A stretch of DNA of 64,000 bases from a bacterium (GTDB lineage Bacteria > Joyebacterota > Joyebacteria > Joyebacterales > Joyebacteraceae): the NCBI GenBank assembly GCA_025774935.1, contig JALGZK010000005.1:124001-188000 (forward strand), read 5' to 3'. This document shows, one piece after another, positions 52,578 to 61,955 of the stretch. Position 1 is the first letter of the stretch; each line of letters starts with the position of its first letter. The position numbers and the translations under genes are program-made. The notes under the pieces were generated by a model. The model was not told the DNA's origin and ran no database searches. It saw only the letters and a list, made by a program, of their open reading frames with translations.

Positions 52578-53087
52578 ATGAAGAAGGTACTCTGTCTGCT
52601 GGCAGTCGTGGCCGTGGCGGCAGTCTCCCTGCCGGCCCTCGCGGCCGGTCCGTCTGACCCGACCCCCGGCCCGACGAGCACCGGCAGGATGCCGGTCGGC
52701 ATCGGGTTCGCCGGGACCGAGGAGACCACGATCTCTGGACTCGTGGTCGACGGCGACGGGACGCCGCTCAAGGACGTAACCGTGAAGCTCTACATCGGCG
52801 GTCTTCTCATCGCGGAGTCCGTGACGGGCACCGGCGGTGACTTCGAGATCATCGAGCTGATCAACTACGGTGACGACGTCACGGTCGACCTCTGGTTCCT
52901 GCCGTCGACTCCCGAGCTCGTGATGGAGAACGTCCTCCTGAAGGAGAGCAGTTCGGCGATCGAGCACGGCCTCTACAGCAGGTGCGTCAGCAGGGTGAAG
53001 CTCGACCCGATCGTGGACGTGATCGTCAGGATCGTCGACCTCGAGGCGAGGAACGAGCGGCTCGAGGAGCAGGGCTGCGTCGGCTGA
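52578..53087 (+). CDS. Small secreted protein with carboxypeptidase-regulatory-like fold
   Basis: A 169-residue exported protein. The signal peptide (MKKVLCLLAVVAVAAVSLPALA) follows an AAGGAAGGTGAG ribosome region. After a Pro/Thr-rich linker, ETTISGLVVDGDGTPLKDVTVKLYIGGLLIAES resembles the start of carboxypeptidase-regulatory/CnaB-like beta sandwiches. The C-terminal LDPIVDVIVRIVDLEARNERLEEQGCVG is helical and may form a short coiled coil ending in a single cysteine. It is a monocistronic unit with its own promoter and a strong terminator, which suggests good expression. I do not know its role. Confidence 0.65.
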   Translation: MKKVLCLLAVVAVAAVSLPALAAGPSDPTPGPTSTGRMPVGIGFAGTEETTISGLVVDGDGTPLKDVTVKLYIGGLLIAESVTGTGGDFEIIELINYGDDVTVDLWFLPSTPELVMENVLLKESSSAIEHGLYSRCVSRVKLDPIVDVIVRIVDLEARNERLEEQGCVG

Positions 53088-53122
53088 GGCGCGCCGACGA
53101 CTGGACGACTGCCGTTAAGAAC

Positions 53123-53155
53123 AGAACGCCGGGCACGACTCGTGCCCGGCGTTCT
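53123..53155. terminator. Strong bidirectional hairpin terminator
   Basis: AGAACGCCGGGCAC pairs perfectly with GTGCCCGGCGTTCT (14 bp) around GACTC, followed by a T-rich stretch on the plus strand. It lies between the convergent stops at 53087 and 53212. Confidence 0.8.
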
Positions 53156-53211
53156 CTCGTGTCTTCTGTCTGGGAGCGTACGCGCCGCGGGCGCACCCGC
53201 GGCACAGCGTC

Positions 53212-54594
53212 TCAGAGCGAGTGGATCGAGAGCCCGTGGACGGCCTCGCACGCCTCCATCACTGCCTCGGACAGGCTGGGGTGCGCGTGGATCGCATTCG
53301 CCACGTCGTCGGCGGTGAGTCCGGCCTCGACGGCGAGCGCGATCTCGTGGATGAGGTCGCTCGCGCGCGGCCCGACGATCACGCCGCCGAGAATGGCCCC
53401 GCTCGACGCGTCCGCGAAGACCTTCACGAAGCCCTGCCCCTCCCCCTCCGCTACCGCCTTGCCAACCGCGGCGAACGAGAAGCGTCCCGGCGTGATCTCG
53501 ATGCCCCGCTCCTTCGCCTCGGCCTCGGTGATCCCGACGCTCGCGATCCCCGGGTGCGTGTACGTGCACCTGGGCACCGACCGGTAACTCATCGTGACGT
53601 CTCGGCCCGCCGCGCGCGAAGCGGCCACGATCCCCTCGCGCGAGGCGACGTGGGCGAGCAGCCACCCGCCGACGAGATCGCCGATCGCGTAGACCCCGTC
53701 GACCGACGTCTCCATGCGCTCGTTCACGACGACGGCGCCGTTCTCCGTCGCCACGCCGCTCTCGGCGATCCCGGACGCGTCGATCGACGGACGCCGTCCC
53801 ATCGCAAGAAGAACGAGCCCCGTCTCAGCGACGGCTCCGTCGGACAGCGTGGTTGCGACGGTGTCGCCCCGGACCTCGATGGACTCGACCTTCGTTCCGG
53901 GCTTCGTCTCGACACCGAGCTTGCGGAAGGCGGCCTTCAGGACGCGCGCCGCGCTCGGGTCCTCGCCGGGGAGAATCTCCGGGAGCATCTCGACCACCGT
54001 GACCTCGAGCCCCACCGCAGCGTAGAAGAGCGCGAACTCGCAGCCGATCGCGCCCGCCCCGATGATGAGAATGCTCTCGGGAAGGTCGGTCATCGCGAGC
54101 GCCTCCTCGCTTGTGATGACCTTCTTGCCGTCGTACGGGAACGACGAGGGGATCAGCGGGTCGGAGCCCGTCGCGAGGATGACCCGCTCGGACTCGAGGA
54201 CCTCGGCGCCTTCCGTCCCGGCGACCTCGACGACGCCGGCGCCCCTGAGCGTGCCGTCGCCCGCGAAGACCGACACGCCGCGCTTCTTGAGCAGCTTCTC
54301 GACACCGCCGCGGAGCTGCCCGACCACGCGCTCCTTCCTTTCGAACATCGCCGGCAGGGAGACCCGGGGTTCCCCGACCTCGATCCCCAACTCGGACGCG
54401 CCCCGGACGGCCGCCAGGAGTTCGGCGCTCGCGAGGAGCGCCTTCGTCGGGATGCAGCCCTGGTTGAGGCACACGCCCCCCAGGTGCCCCCGCTCCACGA
54501 GCGCGACCCTGAGCCCCAGCTGCGCGCCCCTTATTGCAGCGACGTAGCCTCCCGGCCCGCCGCCGAGCACCGTCAGATCGAATCGGTCTGCCAC
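53212..54594 (-). CDS. lpdA: Dihydrolipoyl dehydrogenase
   Basis: A 460-residue flavoprotein, the E3 subunit of 2-oxoacid dehydrogenases and of the glycine cleavage system. FAD motif LTVLGGGPGGYVAAIRGAQLG; redox disulfide in GGVCLNQGCIPTKALL; NAD-site GAGAIGCEFALFYAAVGLEVT; second FAD segment VDGVYAIGDLVGGWLLAHVAS; and the C-terminal active-site AIHAHPSLSEAVMEA. The GTG at 54594 is preferred since sequence upstream is not family-like. No E1/E2 genes are nearby, so its partner complex is not shown. Confidence 0.92.
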   Translation of the reverse strand: MADRFDLTVLGGGPGGYVAAIRGAQLGLRVALVERGHLGGVCLNQGCIPTKALLASAELLAAVRGASELGIEVGEPRVSLPAMFERKERVVGQLRGGVEKLLKKRGVSVFAGDGTLRGAGVVEVAGTEGAEVLESERVILATGSDPLIPSSFPYDGKKVITSEEALAMTDLPESILIIGAGAIGCEFALFYAAVGLEVTVVEMLPEILPGEDPSAARVLKAAFRKLGVETKPGTKVESIEVRGDTVATTLSDGAVAETGLVLLAMGRRPSIDASGIAESGVATENGAVVVNERMETSVDGVYAIGDLVGGWLLAHVASREGIVAASRAAGRDVTMSYRSVPRCTYTHPGIASVGITEAEAKERGIEITPGRFSFAAVGKAVAEGEGQGFVKVFADASSGAILGGVIVGPRASDLIHEIALAVEAGLTADDVANAIHAHPSLSEAVMEACEAVHGLSIHSL

Positions 54595-54725
54595 GGATAA
54601 CCCCCTGCGGGCCTCGCCCTGCGGGACACCGGAGACCGGACCGTCCTCTGCCCGGCCGTCCTTATCGGAAACGGTATGCGGTTCGTCCAGCGTACCCGCG
54701 GGCGGCACACGAAGCAAGCGCCGCG

Positions 54726-54754
54726 TTGACCCGTCCGACGAGATGTGATAGACG
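54726..54754 (+). promoter_or_regulatory. Candidate promoter of the aspartokinase gene
   Basis: TTGACC (54726-54731), 17 bases, then TAGACG (54749-54754) with TGA just before it as an extended -10. The start would be near 54761, leaving a 26-base leader, too short for a lysine riboswitch. Confidence 0.5.
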
Positions 54755-54786
54755 GAAGACTGACCGAACAGACGTGGAGCGTTCCG

Positions 54787-55950
54787 ATGCCGATCGTCGT
54801 GCAGAAGTACGGGGGGACCTCCGTCGAGAGCCGCGAACAACTCCTCGCGGTCGCGGAGAGCGTCTCCTCTCTGAGGAAAGAAGGCTACGGGGTGGTGGTC
54901 GTTGTCTCCGCGCGAGGCAGCACGACCGACTCGCTCGTGTCGGAGGCGAAGCTCATCGCCGCCGAACCCGCCCAGCGCGAGCTCGACATGCTCATGACCG
55001 CGGGGGAGCGGGTCTCCATGTCGCTCCTCGCGATCGCCCTCAACTCGATCGGGTGTCCGGCCGTCTCCTTCACGGGTTCGCAGGTCGGCATCATCACCGA
55101 CACGAGGCACACCGACGCGAGGATCCTCGAGGTTCGCCCGTTCAGGGTCGTCGAGGAGCTCGAGGCGGGGAACGTCGTGGTGGTGGGTGGGTTCCAGGGC
55201 GTGAGCACGGCGAAGGACGTTACGACGCTCGGCCGGGGAGGGTCAGACACCACCGCCGTCGCGCTCGCCGCCGCGCTCGGCGCGGAACGGTGCGAGATCT
55301 TGAGCGACGTCGACGGCGTCTACACGGCCGATCCGAACAGGGTCGAAGACGCCGTGAGGATCGACGAGATCTCATACGTAGACATGGCGAGCCTCGCGCG
55401 GTACGGGGCGACCGTCCTCAAAGAGGAGGCCGTCCGGTTCGCCGAGCGAGAGGGCATAGCGGTGCTCGTGGGTCCGAGCAGCGGCAGGAGCCCCGGGACG
55501 ATCGTCCTCGACGGTCCGGGCGCGGAGCCGGCTCCGGTCACCGGGCTCACGCTCCTCCCGGGCGCCGATCTTCTCGAGTGGACAGGGTCGATCGAGGACG
55601 TCCGCGACCAGGTCGAGAGGCTCGGCCGCTCCCTGAGCTTCGTCGTGTCCGCATGCGGACGGACGGCGGCCGCGGCCGACCGCCGGGGGCGTCCGGCGTC
55701 ACAGGACCCGGCGGCGGACGCGACCGTGAGGCCGGTCGATCTCATCGCGGTCGTCGGGCCGGACGGCGGAACAGACCGCGTGGCCACCGAGGTGGTCCGG
55801 ATCGCAGAAGGTCTCGGAACGACGATCGCCGCCATCTCGTCTGCCGGTCGGGCGACGGTGGCGGCGGTGGATCCGGGGGAGTCGGAACGCATCCTCCGGG
55901 AGCTTCACGCGGCGTTCTTCCCCGCGACAACCTCCTCCCCTCGCAGGTAG
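54787..55950 (+). CDS. lysC: Aspartate kinase
   Basis: A 387-residue aspartokinase, the first step toward lysine, threonine, methionine and diaminopimelate. It opens [19 protein letters not shown] and has [63 protein letters not shown] and [12 protein letters not shown]. The ATG at 54787 follows GGAG. The C-terminal regulatory half (from about 255) is short and carries a low-complexity arginine/alanine insert, so the two ACT domains look degenerate and feedback control may be altered. Its 3' end overlaps the convergent amidohydrolase by 46 bases. Confidence 0.92.
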   Translation: MPIVVQKYGGTSVESREQLLAVAESVSSLRKEGYGVVVVVSARGSTTDSLVSEAKLIAAEPAQRELDMLMTAGERVSMSLLAIALNSIGCPAVSFTGSQVGIITDTRHTDARILEVRPFRVVEELEAGNVVVVGGFQGVSTAKDVTTLGRGGSDTTAVALAAALGAERCEILSDVDGVYTADPNRVEDAVRIDEISYVDMASLARYGATVLKEEAVRFAEREGIAVLVGPSSGRSPGTIVLDGPGAEPAPVTGLTLLPGADLLEWTGSIEDVRDQVERLGRSLSFVVSACGRTAAAADRRGRPASQDPAADATVRPVDLIAVVGPDGGTDRVATEVVRIAEGLGTTIAAISSAGRATVAAVDPGESERILRELHAAFFPATTSSPRR

Positions 55951-57446
55951 AGTGACACGACCTCGATGTCCCTGATGGTCGACGGATCGACCTCGAACGG
56001 GTCCTCAGCGAGGACCGTGAAGCTCGCCTCCTTCCCCACCCCGAGCGTGCCCCGGCGGGCCTCGTCGAACGAGAGCCGGGCGGCGTTCCTCGTGAAGAGC
56101 GAGACGGCGTCGAAGACGCCGAGCTGTTCGTCCGGATTCGGCCGGTTCACGGCCGAGTGGATCCCCAGGATCGAGTCCATCCGCGTCACGTACGAGTCGG
56201 ACCCCCCGCCGAGCACGAGCCCCGAGTCCAGCAGCGTCCGGAACGGATTGCTCCTGGCGGCGCGCGCCCGGCCGAGGCGCTTCTCGTACATGCCGCCCGG
56301 TCCTCCCCAGAGGAACTCGAACGTGGGCTGGACAGAGGCCGCGACGCCGAGTCGGAGAGCCTCCGCGACGTGGGCCGGAGTCGGGAGCTCGAAGTGCTCG
56401 ATCCGGAAGCGCGAGTCCCGTGCCTCGGTCCCGCACGCCTCCTCAATCGCGCCGAGCGCCTGTGAGATCGCCCGGCCCCCGAGGGCGTGGACCGCCACCT
56501 GGAGTCCGCGGGCGTGCGCCTCGCGATAGAACCCCACCAGGAAGTCATCGGTGTAGTAGAGGCAGCCGTTTCCGTCCGAGTCGGCGTACGGCTCGGTCAG
56601 GGCCGCGGTGCCTGAGCTGAACGAGCCGTCGAGCAGGATGCAGCCACCGATTCTCGGGAGTCCGAGCGCCCGGACGCGGTCGACGTCCTCGTACTGCGGC
56701 CAGATGACGATGTCGACCGGGAGTGACTCCTCCGCCTCCATGAGGAGCTCCACGTCCCGGTTGCCGGGGTCCGCGCTCCCCGCGAGCGCGTTGACGATCC
56801 CGATCCCGCGCTCCGCGGCGAGCCGCGCGGCCCTGTGGAAGCAGTCGACGCGCTCCTCGTCTGAGAGAGAGCGCTTCGCGACCCGCGCGGCCGCACTGTA
56901 GGCGTCCTCGCGGAGGACGCCGGTCGGACGCCCTGCTCCGTCGAGTTCGACGCCCGGCGTTGCCGGGTCGACCTCGAGGAGCTTCGCGGCCGCAGTGCTG
57001 ACTACGCTGCTGTGGCCGTCGCGCCGCTTCACGAGCATCGGGATCCCGCCGCCGAGCTCGTCGAGCTCGGCCGACGTCGGATAGCGCCCGTCCTGCAGAA
57101 GATCGGGGTCGAACGTGTGGGCTCGGAGGAGCCTGCCCTCAAACGAACGCGCGGCGTCCCGCAGGATGTCGAGCACATCGCCCATGGTCGACGCCACCGA
57201 GAGATCGACGTCGACCTCCAAGAGCCCCGTCTCGAGGAAGTGCACGTGGCAGTCGTGGAGCGCCGGTATGACCGCGCGTCCGCTGAGGTCGAGCGTGCGC
57301 GAGGCGCATCGGAGCTCCTCTGGGACCGGGCCGCTTCCGAGGTCGGTAACGCGCCCTCCGCTGAACGCCATCCAGTCGAAGACGGCGCCCGGTCCGGCGA
57401 GAGAGTGGATCCGGGATGTCAGAACGGTGCGGTCGGAGTGCTCCAA
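55905..57446 (-). CDS. YtcJ-like metal-dependent amidohydrolase
   Basis: A 513-residue amidohydrolase-superfamily protein. The metal-binding HxH lies in [48 protein letters not shown] and [23 protein letters not shown] supply the remaining conserved histidines and the final aspartate. This is the YtcJ-like group of cytoplasmic hydrolases of N-acyl or cyclic amide substrates; the substrate is unknown. It lies seven bases after the GWxTD gene, so it may be the last gene of the export operon. It converges with and overlaps lysC. Confidence 0.85.
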   Translation of the reverse strand: MEHSDRTVLTSRIHSLAGPGAVFDWMAFSGGRVTDLGSGPVPEELRCASRTLDLSGRAVIPALHDCHVHFLETGLLEVDVDLSVASTMGDVLDILRDAARSFEGRLLRAHTFDPDLLQDGRYPTSAELDELGGGIPMLVKRRDGHSSVVSTAAAKLLEVDPATPGVELDGAGRPTGVLREDAYSAAARVAKRSLSDEERVDCFHRAARLAAERGIGIVNALAGSADPGNRDVELLMEAEESLPVDIVIWPQYEDVDRVRALGLPRIGGCILLDGSFSSGTAALTEPYADSDGNGCLYYTDDFLVGFYREAHARGLQVAVHALGGRAISQALGAIEEACGTEARDSRFRIEHFELPTPAHVAEALRLGVAASVQPTFEFLWGGPGGMYEKRLGRARAARSNPFRTLLDSGLVLGGGSDSYVTRMDSILGIHSAVNRPNPDEQLGVFDAVSLFTRNAARLSFDEARRGTLGVGKEASFTVLAEDPFEVDPSTIRDIEVVSLYLRGEEVVAGKNAA

Positions 57447-57453
57447 GGTCGCC

Positions 57454-58722
57454 TCAGATCCGCGATGCCTCGACGAGCTTGTACTCGCCGAAGCCCTCGC
57501 GATCCACGAAGACGTACTTGGTGTGATGTTCGTAGTAGAACCAGATCTCCCACGCGTTCAGCATCTTGCCGATCGGCTGCGAGTCGATGTCATCGGGCGC
57601 ACCGTACTCGATGTAGATCCGCCCCATGTCGGTCTGCCAGCCCTCGATGATCGTCCGGAAGTGAGTGTTGACGTAGGCGAGACGTCTCATGAACTCGTCG
57701 CGGAACTCGTTCTCCGGCGTGCCGGGTGACGGGTCGCGGCCCCGCCAGAACTCCTCCCACGCGGCGTCGCGGTCCTCGGGCTCGGCCTCGATCAGGACGT
57801 CGTACTCGTCCCGGGAGGCGACTATGCTGACCTGGGCGAGCATCTTCTCGAAGTCGTCTCCCCAGCTCTTCGGCGAAGTGATCACGCTGAACCTGGCCTT
57901 GCCGCTCGACCCGTCGCCGTCGCCGAGCGGACGCAGTCGCACCTCGTACAGGTAGTACCCGACCTCCAGGTCGAGCACGCCGAAGTCGAACGTGTGTTCC
58001 GTCGACAGCTCCGTCTGGACGACGGTGTCGCGACTGCTCTTCTCCCTGTCGCCGGTCTGCCACAGGACGGAGTGCTCGATCACGTACTCGGTACCGGGGG
58101 AACCGTAGACAGGGAACCTCGCGCGGGCGTGGGGGAAGTCTTCGCCGAAGACCCGCTCCGGGTTCGGCTCGTAGCCGACGGAATCGCTCCCCGATGCGGC
58201 GCTCCTCCGCTCGAAGACGACGGTGCCGACGGTCAGCGACCCGGGAGAGAGGGCCGCAATCTCGATCACGTCCTCGTACAACCCGAACGCTCTCGTGTTC
58301 GTGCTCTCGAGCATGATCCGGATCACGAAACGGCCCGGCGGGGCGTCGAGTACGAGCGTCTCCTTGATCGCGACCTTCCGAGAGCTCGTCTCCTCGTATG
58401 TCCCCACACGTACTTCGCGGCGCCAGCTGTCCCCGGCGATCTGGCGATCGCCGTCGAGGAGGATGATCGTCAGCTCGTAGGCGGCCTCGAACCCGCCACC
58501 TTCGCGGAGGAAGACGAGCGCCTCGTGGGTGACCGAATACGTCACCTCGAGCCTGCCGCCATCGTCGCCTCCCGGAATGGCGCGAACCTCGACGGGGAAC
58601 CGGATGCTGCCCATGCGAGACCGCGTCTCGTAGCCGCTCCCCTCCTGCCCGTCGGCGGACCCGACGGGAACGAGGAGCGCCGCCACGATGGCGACGGCCA
58701 AGGTGAACCGCAGCTTCGTCAT
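57454..58722 (-). CDS. GWxTD domain-containing exported protein
   Basis: A 422-residue exported protein. The ATG at 58722 overlaps the upstream permease stop (ATGA) and opens a signal peptide ending near GSADGQEG. The middle is beta-rich (about 30-260). The C-terminal domain contains WEEFWRGRDPSPGTPENEF and EGWQTDMGRIYIEYGAPDD, the GWxTD motif that names the family, followed by WFYYEHHTKYVFVD. The family occurs in Acidobacteria and FCB-related phyla and its function is unknown. Translational coupling to a MacB-like transporter suggests a periplasmic partner or cargo. Confidence 0.88.
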   Translation of the reverse strand: MTKLRFTLAVAIVAALLVPVGSADGQEGSGYETRSRMGSIRFPVEVRAIPGGDDGGRLEVTYSVTHEALVFLREGGGFEAAYELTIILLDGDRQIAGDSWRREVRVGTYEETSSRKVAIKETLVLDAPPGRFVIRIMLESTNTRAFGLYEDVIEIAALSPGSLTVGTVVFERRSAASGSDSVGYEPNPERVFGEDFPHARARFPVYGSPGTEYVIEHSVLWQTGDREKSSRDTVVQTELSTEHTFDFGVLDLEVGYYLYEVRLRPLGDGDGSSGKARFSVITSPKSWGDDFEKMLAQVSIVASRDEYDVLIEAEPEDRDAAWEEFWRGRDPSPGTPENEFRDEFMRRLAYVNTHFRTIIEGWQTDMGRIYIEYGAPDDIDSQPIGKMLNAWEIWFYYEHHTKYVFVDREGFGEYKLVEASRI

Positions 58723-60038
58723 TCGTACCTCAACGCGACGATCGGATCGAGCTTCGCCGCCTTGGAGGCCGGATAGAGGCCGAAGAAGACCCCGACTCCG
58801 ACCGAGACTCCGAGGGCCAGCACGACCGACCAAAGCTCGACCACGGCCGGTATGGGCGTGACCGAGGAGACGAACGTGGCGAGTGCATACGCGGCCGCGA
58901 GACCGAGCAGCCCGCCGATCCCGGAGAGGACGGCTGCCTCGACGAGGAACTGCACGGCCACGTCCCGCGCTCGGGCGCCGACCGCCTTTCTGATCCCGAT
59001 CTCGCGCGTGCGTTCGGTCACCGAGACCATCATGATGTTCATGATCCCGACGCCGCCCACGACGAGCGCGATGGCGGATATCCCTATCATGACGATCCAC
59101 GTCACCCGGGTCAAGTTCTCGTACATCTCGACGAGCTGCTGCTGTGTGATGATCTCGAAGTTGTTCTCGTCGCCGGACCGGAGACCGCGCCGCTGCCGCA
59201 GGATCCTCGTGACCTCTTCCATCGCCTCGTCCATCACCTCGGCGCTCTCTGCCTTGATCGAGAGACGGCTCGTCAGCCTCCCCCCGTAGAGCTTCGTCAG
59301 CGTCTTGTAGGGGATGATCACGAAGTCGTCGAGCGCCTGACCGAACATCTCCCCCATCGGCTCGAGCACGCCCACGACCCGGAACCTCCGGTTCCCTATG
59401 CTGATGTCCTTGCCGATCGGGTCCACACCCGGGAAGAGGTGCTCCTTGACGGGGTTCCCGAGGACCGCGACCTGCCTCTTGCGGTCGGACTCCGGCCACG
59501 CGAAGAACCGGCCGTCGGCGACGTCACCGTCGGAGACGTACTGGTACTCCGGCGTCACTCCCATGATGATGATGTCGCGCGTCGACTCGTTCCCGCGCTT
59601 CGCCTTCCTGAAGACGAACGTCTGCGGCGAGACCGCAACGACCGAAGGACAGGACTCCTCGACGGCCTCCGCGTCCGAGTAGGTGAAGTCGGGCCGCCTG
59701 ATGTACTCGAGGTACTGCTCGTAGTTGACGTTCCCGGCCGGCATCTTCGTCACGATGAACGAGTTCGTCCCGAGGGACCGGAAGAGGTCGAGGACGCTCG
59801 CGTTCACGCCGGAGATGAGCGAGACCATTGCTACGACGTTCATGACCCCGATCAGGATTCCGAGCGACGTCAGGAACGCCCGGACCTTGTTCGCGCGGAT
59901 CGCCCTGAACGCGGCGAGGATGCTCTCGAGGAGCCGGTTCGCGGGCACGCCCTTCGCGCGCGAGGTCCGCCGCGTGCCACCTCCGCCGCGACCGCCGCCG
60001 CTCTGGTTCGGAGCGCTCATGTCGGCTGCCGGCATCAT
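58719..60038 (-). CDS. MacB-like ABC transporter permease (second)
   Basis: A 439-residue FtsX-type permease without an ATPase. A polar, glycine/arginine-rich N-terminus of about 35 residues precedes AFRAIRANKVRAFLTSLGILIGVMNVVAMV, then a MacB-like periplasmic domain (about 70-310) and three helices from about 320. Near the third helix lies the coupling segment VTERTREIGIRKAVGARARD. Start overlaps the first permease stop as ATGA. Together with its neighbour it likely forms a heterodimeric permease. Confidence 0.88.
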   Translation of the reverse strand: MMPAADMSAPNQSGGGRGGGGTRRTSRAKGVPANRLLESILAAFRAIRANKVRAFLTSLGILIGVMNVVAMVSLISGVNASVLDLFRSLGTNSFIVTKMPAGNVNYEQYLEYIRRPDFTYSDAEAVEESCPSVVAVSPQTFVFRKAKRGNESTRDIIIMGVTPEYQYVSDGDVADGRFFAWPESDRKRQVAVLGNPVKEHLFPGVDPIGKDISIGNRRFRVVGVLEPMGEMFGQALDDFVIIPYKTLTKLYGGRLTSRLSIKAESAEVMDEAMEEVTRILRQRRGLRSGDENNFEIITQQQLVEMYENLTRVTWIVMIGISAIALVVGGVGIMNIMMVSVTERTREIGIRKAVGARARDVAVQFLVEAAVLSGIGGLLGLAAAYALATFVSSVTPIPAVVELWSVVLALGVSVGVGVFFGLYPASKAAKLDPIVALRYE

Positions 60039-61246
60039 TCGTACCTCAGGGCCTCTATGGGATTGAGCCTCCCTGCCCGGGAGGCCGGGTAGACGCCGAA
60101 CGCGAGCCCCGTGATGACCGCGAAGGCCGCCGCAAGCGCGACGGCGGTCGGAGTGACGGCCGCGGGGAGCGGCGTGACCTGTTTCACGAAGAGGGCGATC
60201 GCGGAACCGCCGAGTATGCCGAGCGCCCCTCCGAGGGCCGTCAGGATAACGGACTCCGCGAGGAACTGGAGCGTCACGTCGCGCCTCTTCGCGCCGATCG
60301 CCTTCCTTACGCCGATCTCCCGCGTCCTCTCGGCGACGGAGACGAGCATCACGTTCATCACGCCGATCCCGCCTACGAGAAGCGCGAGACCGACGATCCC
60401 CGTCATCGCGAAATATAGGACGCCCGTGAGCTGCTGGTAGCCCGCCACCAGGTCGCTCTGCGTGTTGACGGCGAAGTCATCGGGCTCGTCCCTCGGCACC
60501 TGCCTGCGGATCCGCATGAGCTGGCGGATGTCCTCCATCGTCCGGCGCATCGGGACGCCCTCGGCCGGCGAGCAGTCGATCACGACGGAGCGACGGCGGC
60601 CGAAGGCCTTCTCGAAGCTCGAGATCGGGATAATGACCAGATCGTCGAGGCTCTCTCCGACGATGTCGCCCTTCGATTTCAGCACTCCCACCACGCTGAA
60701 GCGCTTCCCGCCGACGAGGATCTCCTTCCCGATCGGGTCGCGGGGGCTGAAGAGCTCCTCGGCAACGTCCGCGCCGAGGACGACCGAGCTCCTGTGACGA
60801 TCGACGTCGAGATCGGTGATGAACCGTCCTTCCTCGACCAGGTAGTTGTCGATCGTCTCGTACTCGGGCGTGCTCCCGGAGACGAGCGTGAAACGCACGG
60901 TCTCGCTCCCGTAGGAGATGTTGCGCCTCGTGTGGATGTTGGGGGCCATGAGTCCGACGCTCGGGAGCATCCCGACGGCCTCGGCGTCAGCCCGCGTGAT
61001 GTCCTTGCGCCGGGAGTAGTCCTCCTCGTCACCGATCTGGACCCACGGGTACTTGCTGACCGAGATGATGTCGGTGCCGACCGCCTCGAACTGCACCGTG
61101 ATTGCGCGGTTGAGCCCCGCGATGAGGGACATCACGGCGACGAGCGCTCCCGCGCCGATCACGATGCCGAGCATCGTGAGGGCGGACCTCATCTTGTGCG
61201 ACCGGAGCGTCCTGAACGCGCTCAGGACCGTCTCGCGGAAATCCAT
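60035..61246 (-). CDS. MacB-like ABC transporter permease (first)
   Basis: A 403-residue FtsX-type permease opening ETVLSAFRTLRSHKMRSALTM followed by one helix, a periplasmic domain (about 50-280) and three helices. The cytoplasmic coupling segment reads VAERTREIGVRKAIGAKRRD. It is clearly related to, but different from, the next permease, so the two are old paralogues rather than a recent duplication. It follows the ATPase gene by 28 bases. Confidence 0.9.
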   Translation of the reverse strand: MDFRETVLSAFRTLRSHKMRSALTMLGIVIGAGALVAVMSLIAGLNRAITVQFEAVGTDIISVSKYPWVQIGDEEDYSRRKDITRADAEAVGMLPSVGLMAPNIHTRRNISYGSETVRFTLVSGSTPEYETIDNYLVEEGRFITDLDVDRHRSSVVLGADVAEELFSPRDPIGKEILVGGKRFSVVGVLKSKGDIVGESLDDLVIIPISSFEKAFGRRRSVVIDCSPAEGVPMRRTMEDIRQLMRIRRQVPRDEPDDFAVNTQSDLVAGYQQLTGVLYFAMTGIVGLALLVGGIGVMNVMLVSVAERTREIGVRKAIGAKRRDVTLQFLAESVILTALGGALGILGGSAIALFVKQVTPLPAAVTPTAVALAAAFAVITGLAFGVYPASRAGRLNPIEALRYE

Positions 61247-61274
61247 GCTGGCGCCTCGTCAGAGGGGACCGGGC

Positions 61275-61952
61275 TCACTTCGTCGTGTCGCTCGCGACCG
61301 CGCCGTCGAGGAGCTTGACGATCCTCCTCGCGTGCTCCGCGATATACTGCTCGTGGGTGACCAGGATGATGGTGTTGCCGTCGTCGTTCAGCTTGCGGAA
61401 GATCTGCATGATCTCCTCGCCGGTCGACGAGTCGAGGTTCCCGGTCGGCTCGTCGGCGAGGATGATTGACGGCTCGTTGATGAGCGCTCGCGCGATGGCG
61501 ACCCGCTGGCGCTGGCCTCCCGACAGCTCGTTCGGCCGGTGGTGCGCCCTGTCCCTGAGGCCGACGGCGTCGATCGTCCTCCAGACCCGCTCCACGCGCT
61601 TGCCCCTCTCCCCGCGTCCGTATATGAGAGGAAGCTCCACGTTCTGGAACGCGGTCATCCGCGGCAGGAGATTGAACGTTTGGAAGACGAAGCCGATCTC
61701 GGCGCTCCTGATCTCCGCGAGGTCGTCGTCGTCAAGCGTCGCGATCTCGCGCCCCTTCAGTTTGTACGATCCGTCGGTCGGTGTGTCGAGGCAGCCGACG
61801 ATGTTCATGAGCGTCGACTTCCCGGAGCCCGACGGGCCCATGATCGCGAGGTACTCGCCGTTGTCGATGCCGAGGGAGATGCTCTTGACCGCCGGGACCT
61901 TCTGGGTCCCCACCTCGTAGGTCTTGGAGATGCCATCGAGCTCGATCAGCAA
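61275..61952 (-). CDS. MacB/LolD-type ABC transporter ATPase
   Basis: A 225-residue ATPase with Walker [10 protein letters not shown], signature [15 protein letters not shown] and Walker [19 protein letters not shown]. The start is TTG (61952) six bases after AAGGAG; the next residues [13 protein letters not shown] are family-typical. In canonical MacB this domain is fused to the permease; here it is separate. It lies three bases after the adaptor gene. Confidence 0.92.
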   Translation of the reverse strand: MLIELDGISKTYEVGTQKVPAVKSISLGIDNGEYLAIMGPSGSGKSTLMNIVGCLDTPTDGSYKLKGREIATLDDDDLAEIRSAEIGFVFQTFNLLPRMTAFQNVELPLIYGRGERGKRVERVWRTIDAVGLRDRAHHRPNELSGGQRQRVAIARALINEPSIILADEPTGNLDSSTGEEIMQIFRKLNDDGNTIILVTHEQYIAEHARRIVKLLDGAVASDTTK

Positions 61953-61955
61953 GCG

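Noticed and set aside
54595-54700. Minus-strand promoter for lpdA (TGGACG, 17 bases, GATAAG)
   Set aside because: Both hexamers are poor and the implied leader is long; not better than chance in this sequence.
54755-54786. Lysine riboswitch before aspartokinase
   Set aside because: The leader from the predicted start is only about 26 bases, far too short.
58719-61246. Recent tandem duplication of the two MacB-like permeases
   Set aside because: They share only family motifs and differ in length, N-terminus and periplasmic domain; no DNA-level repeat is visible.
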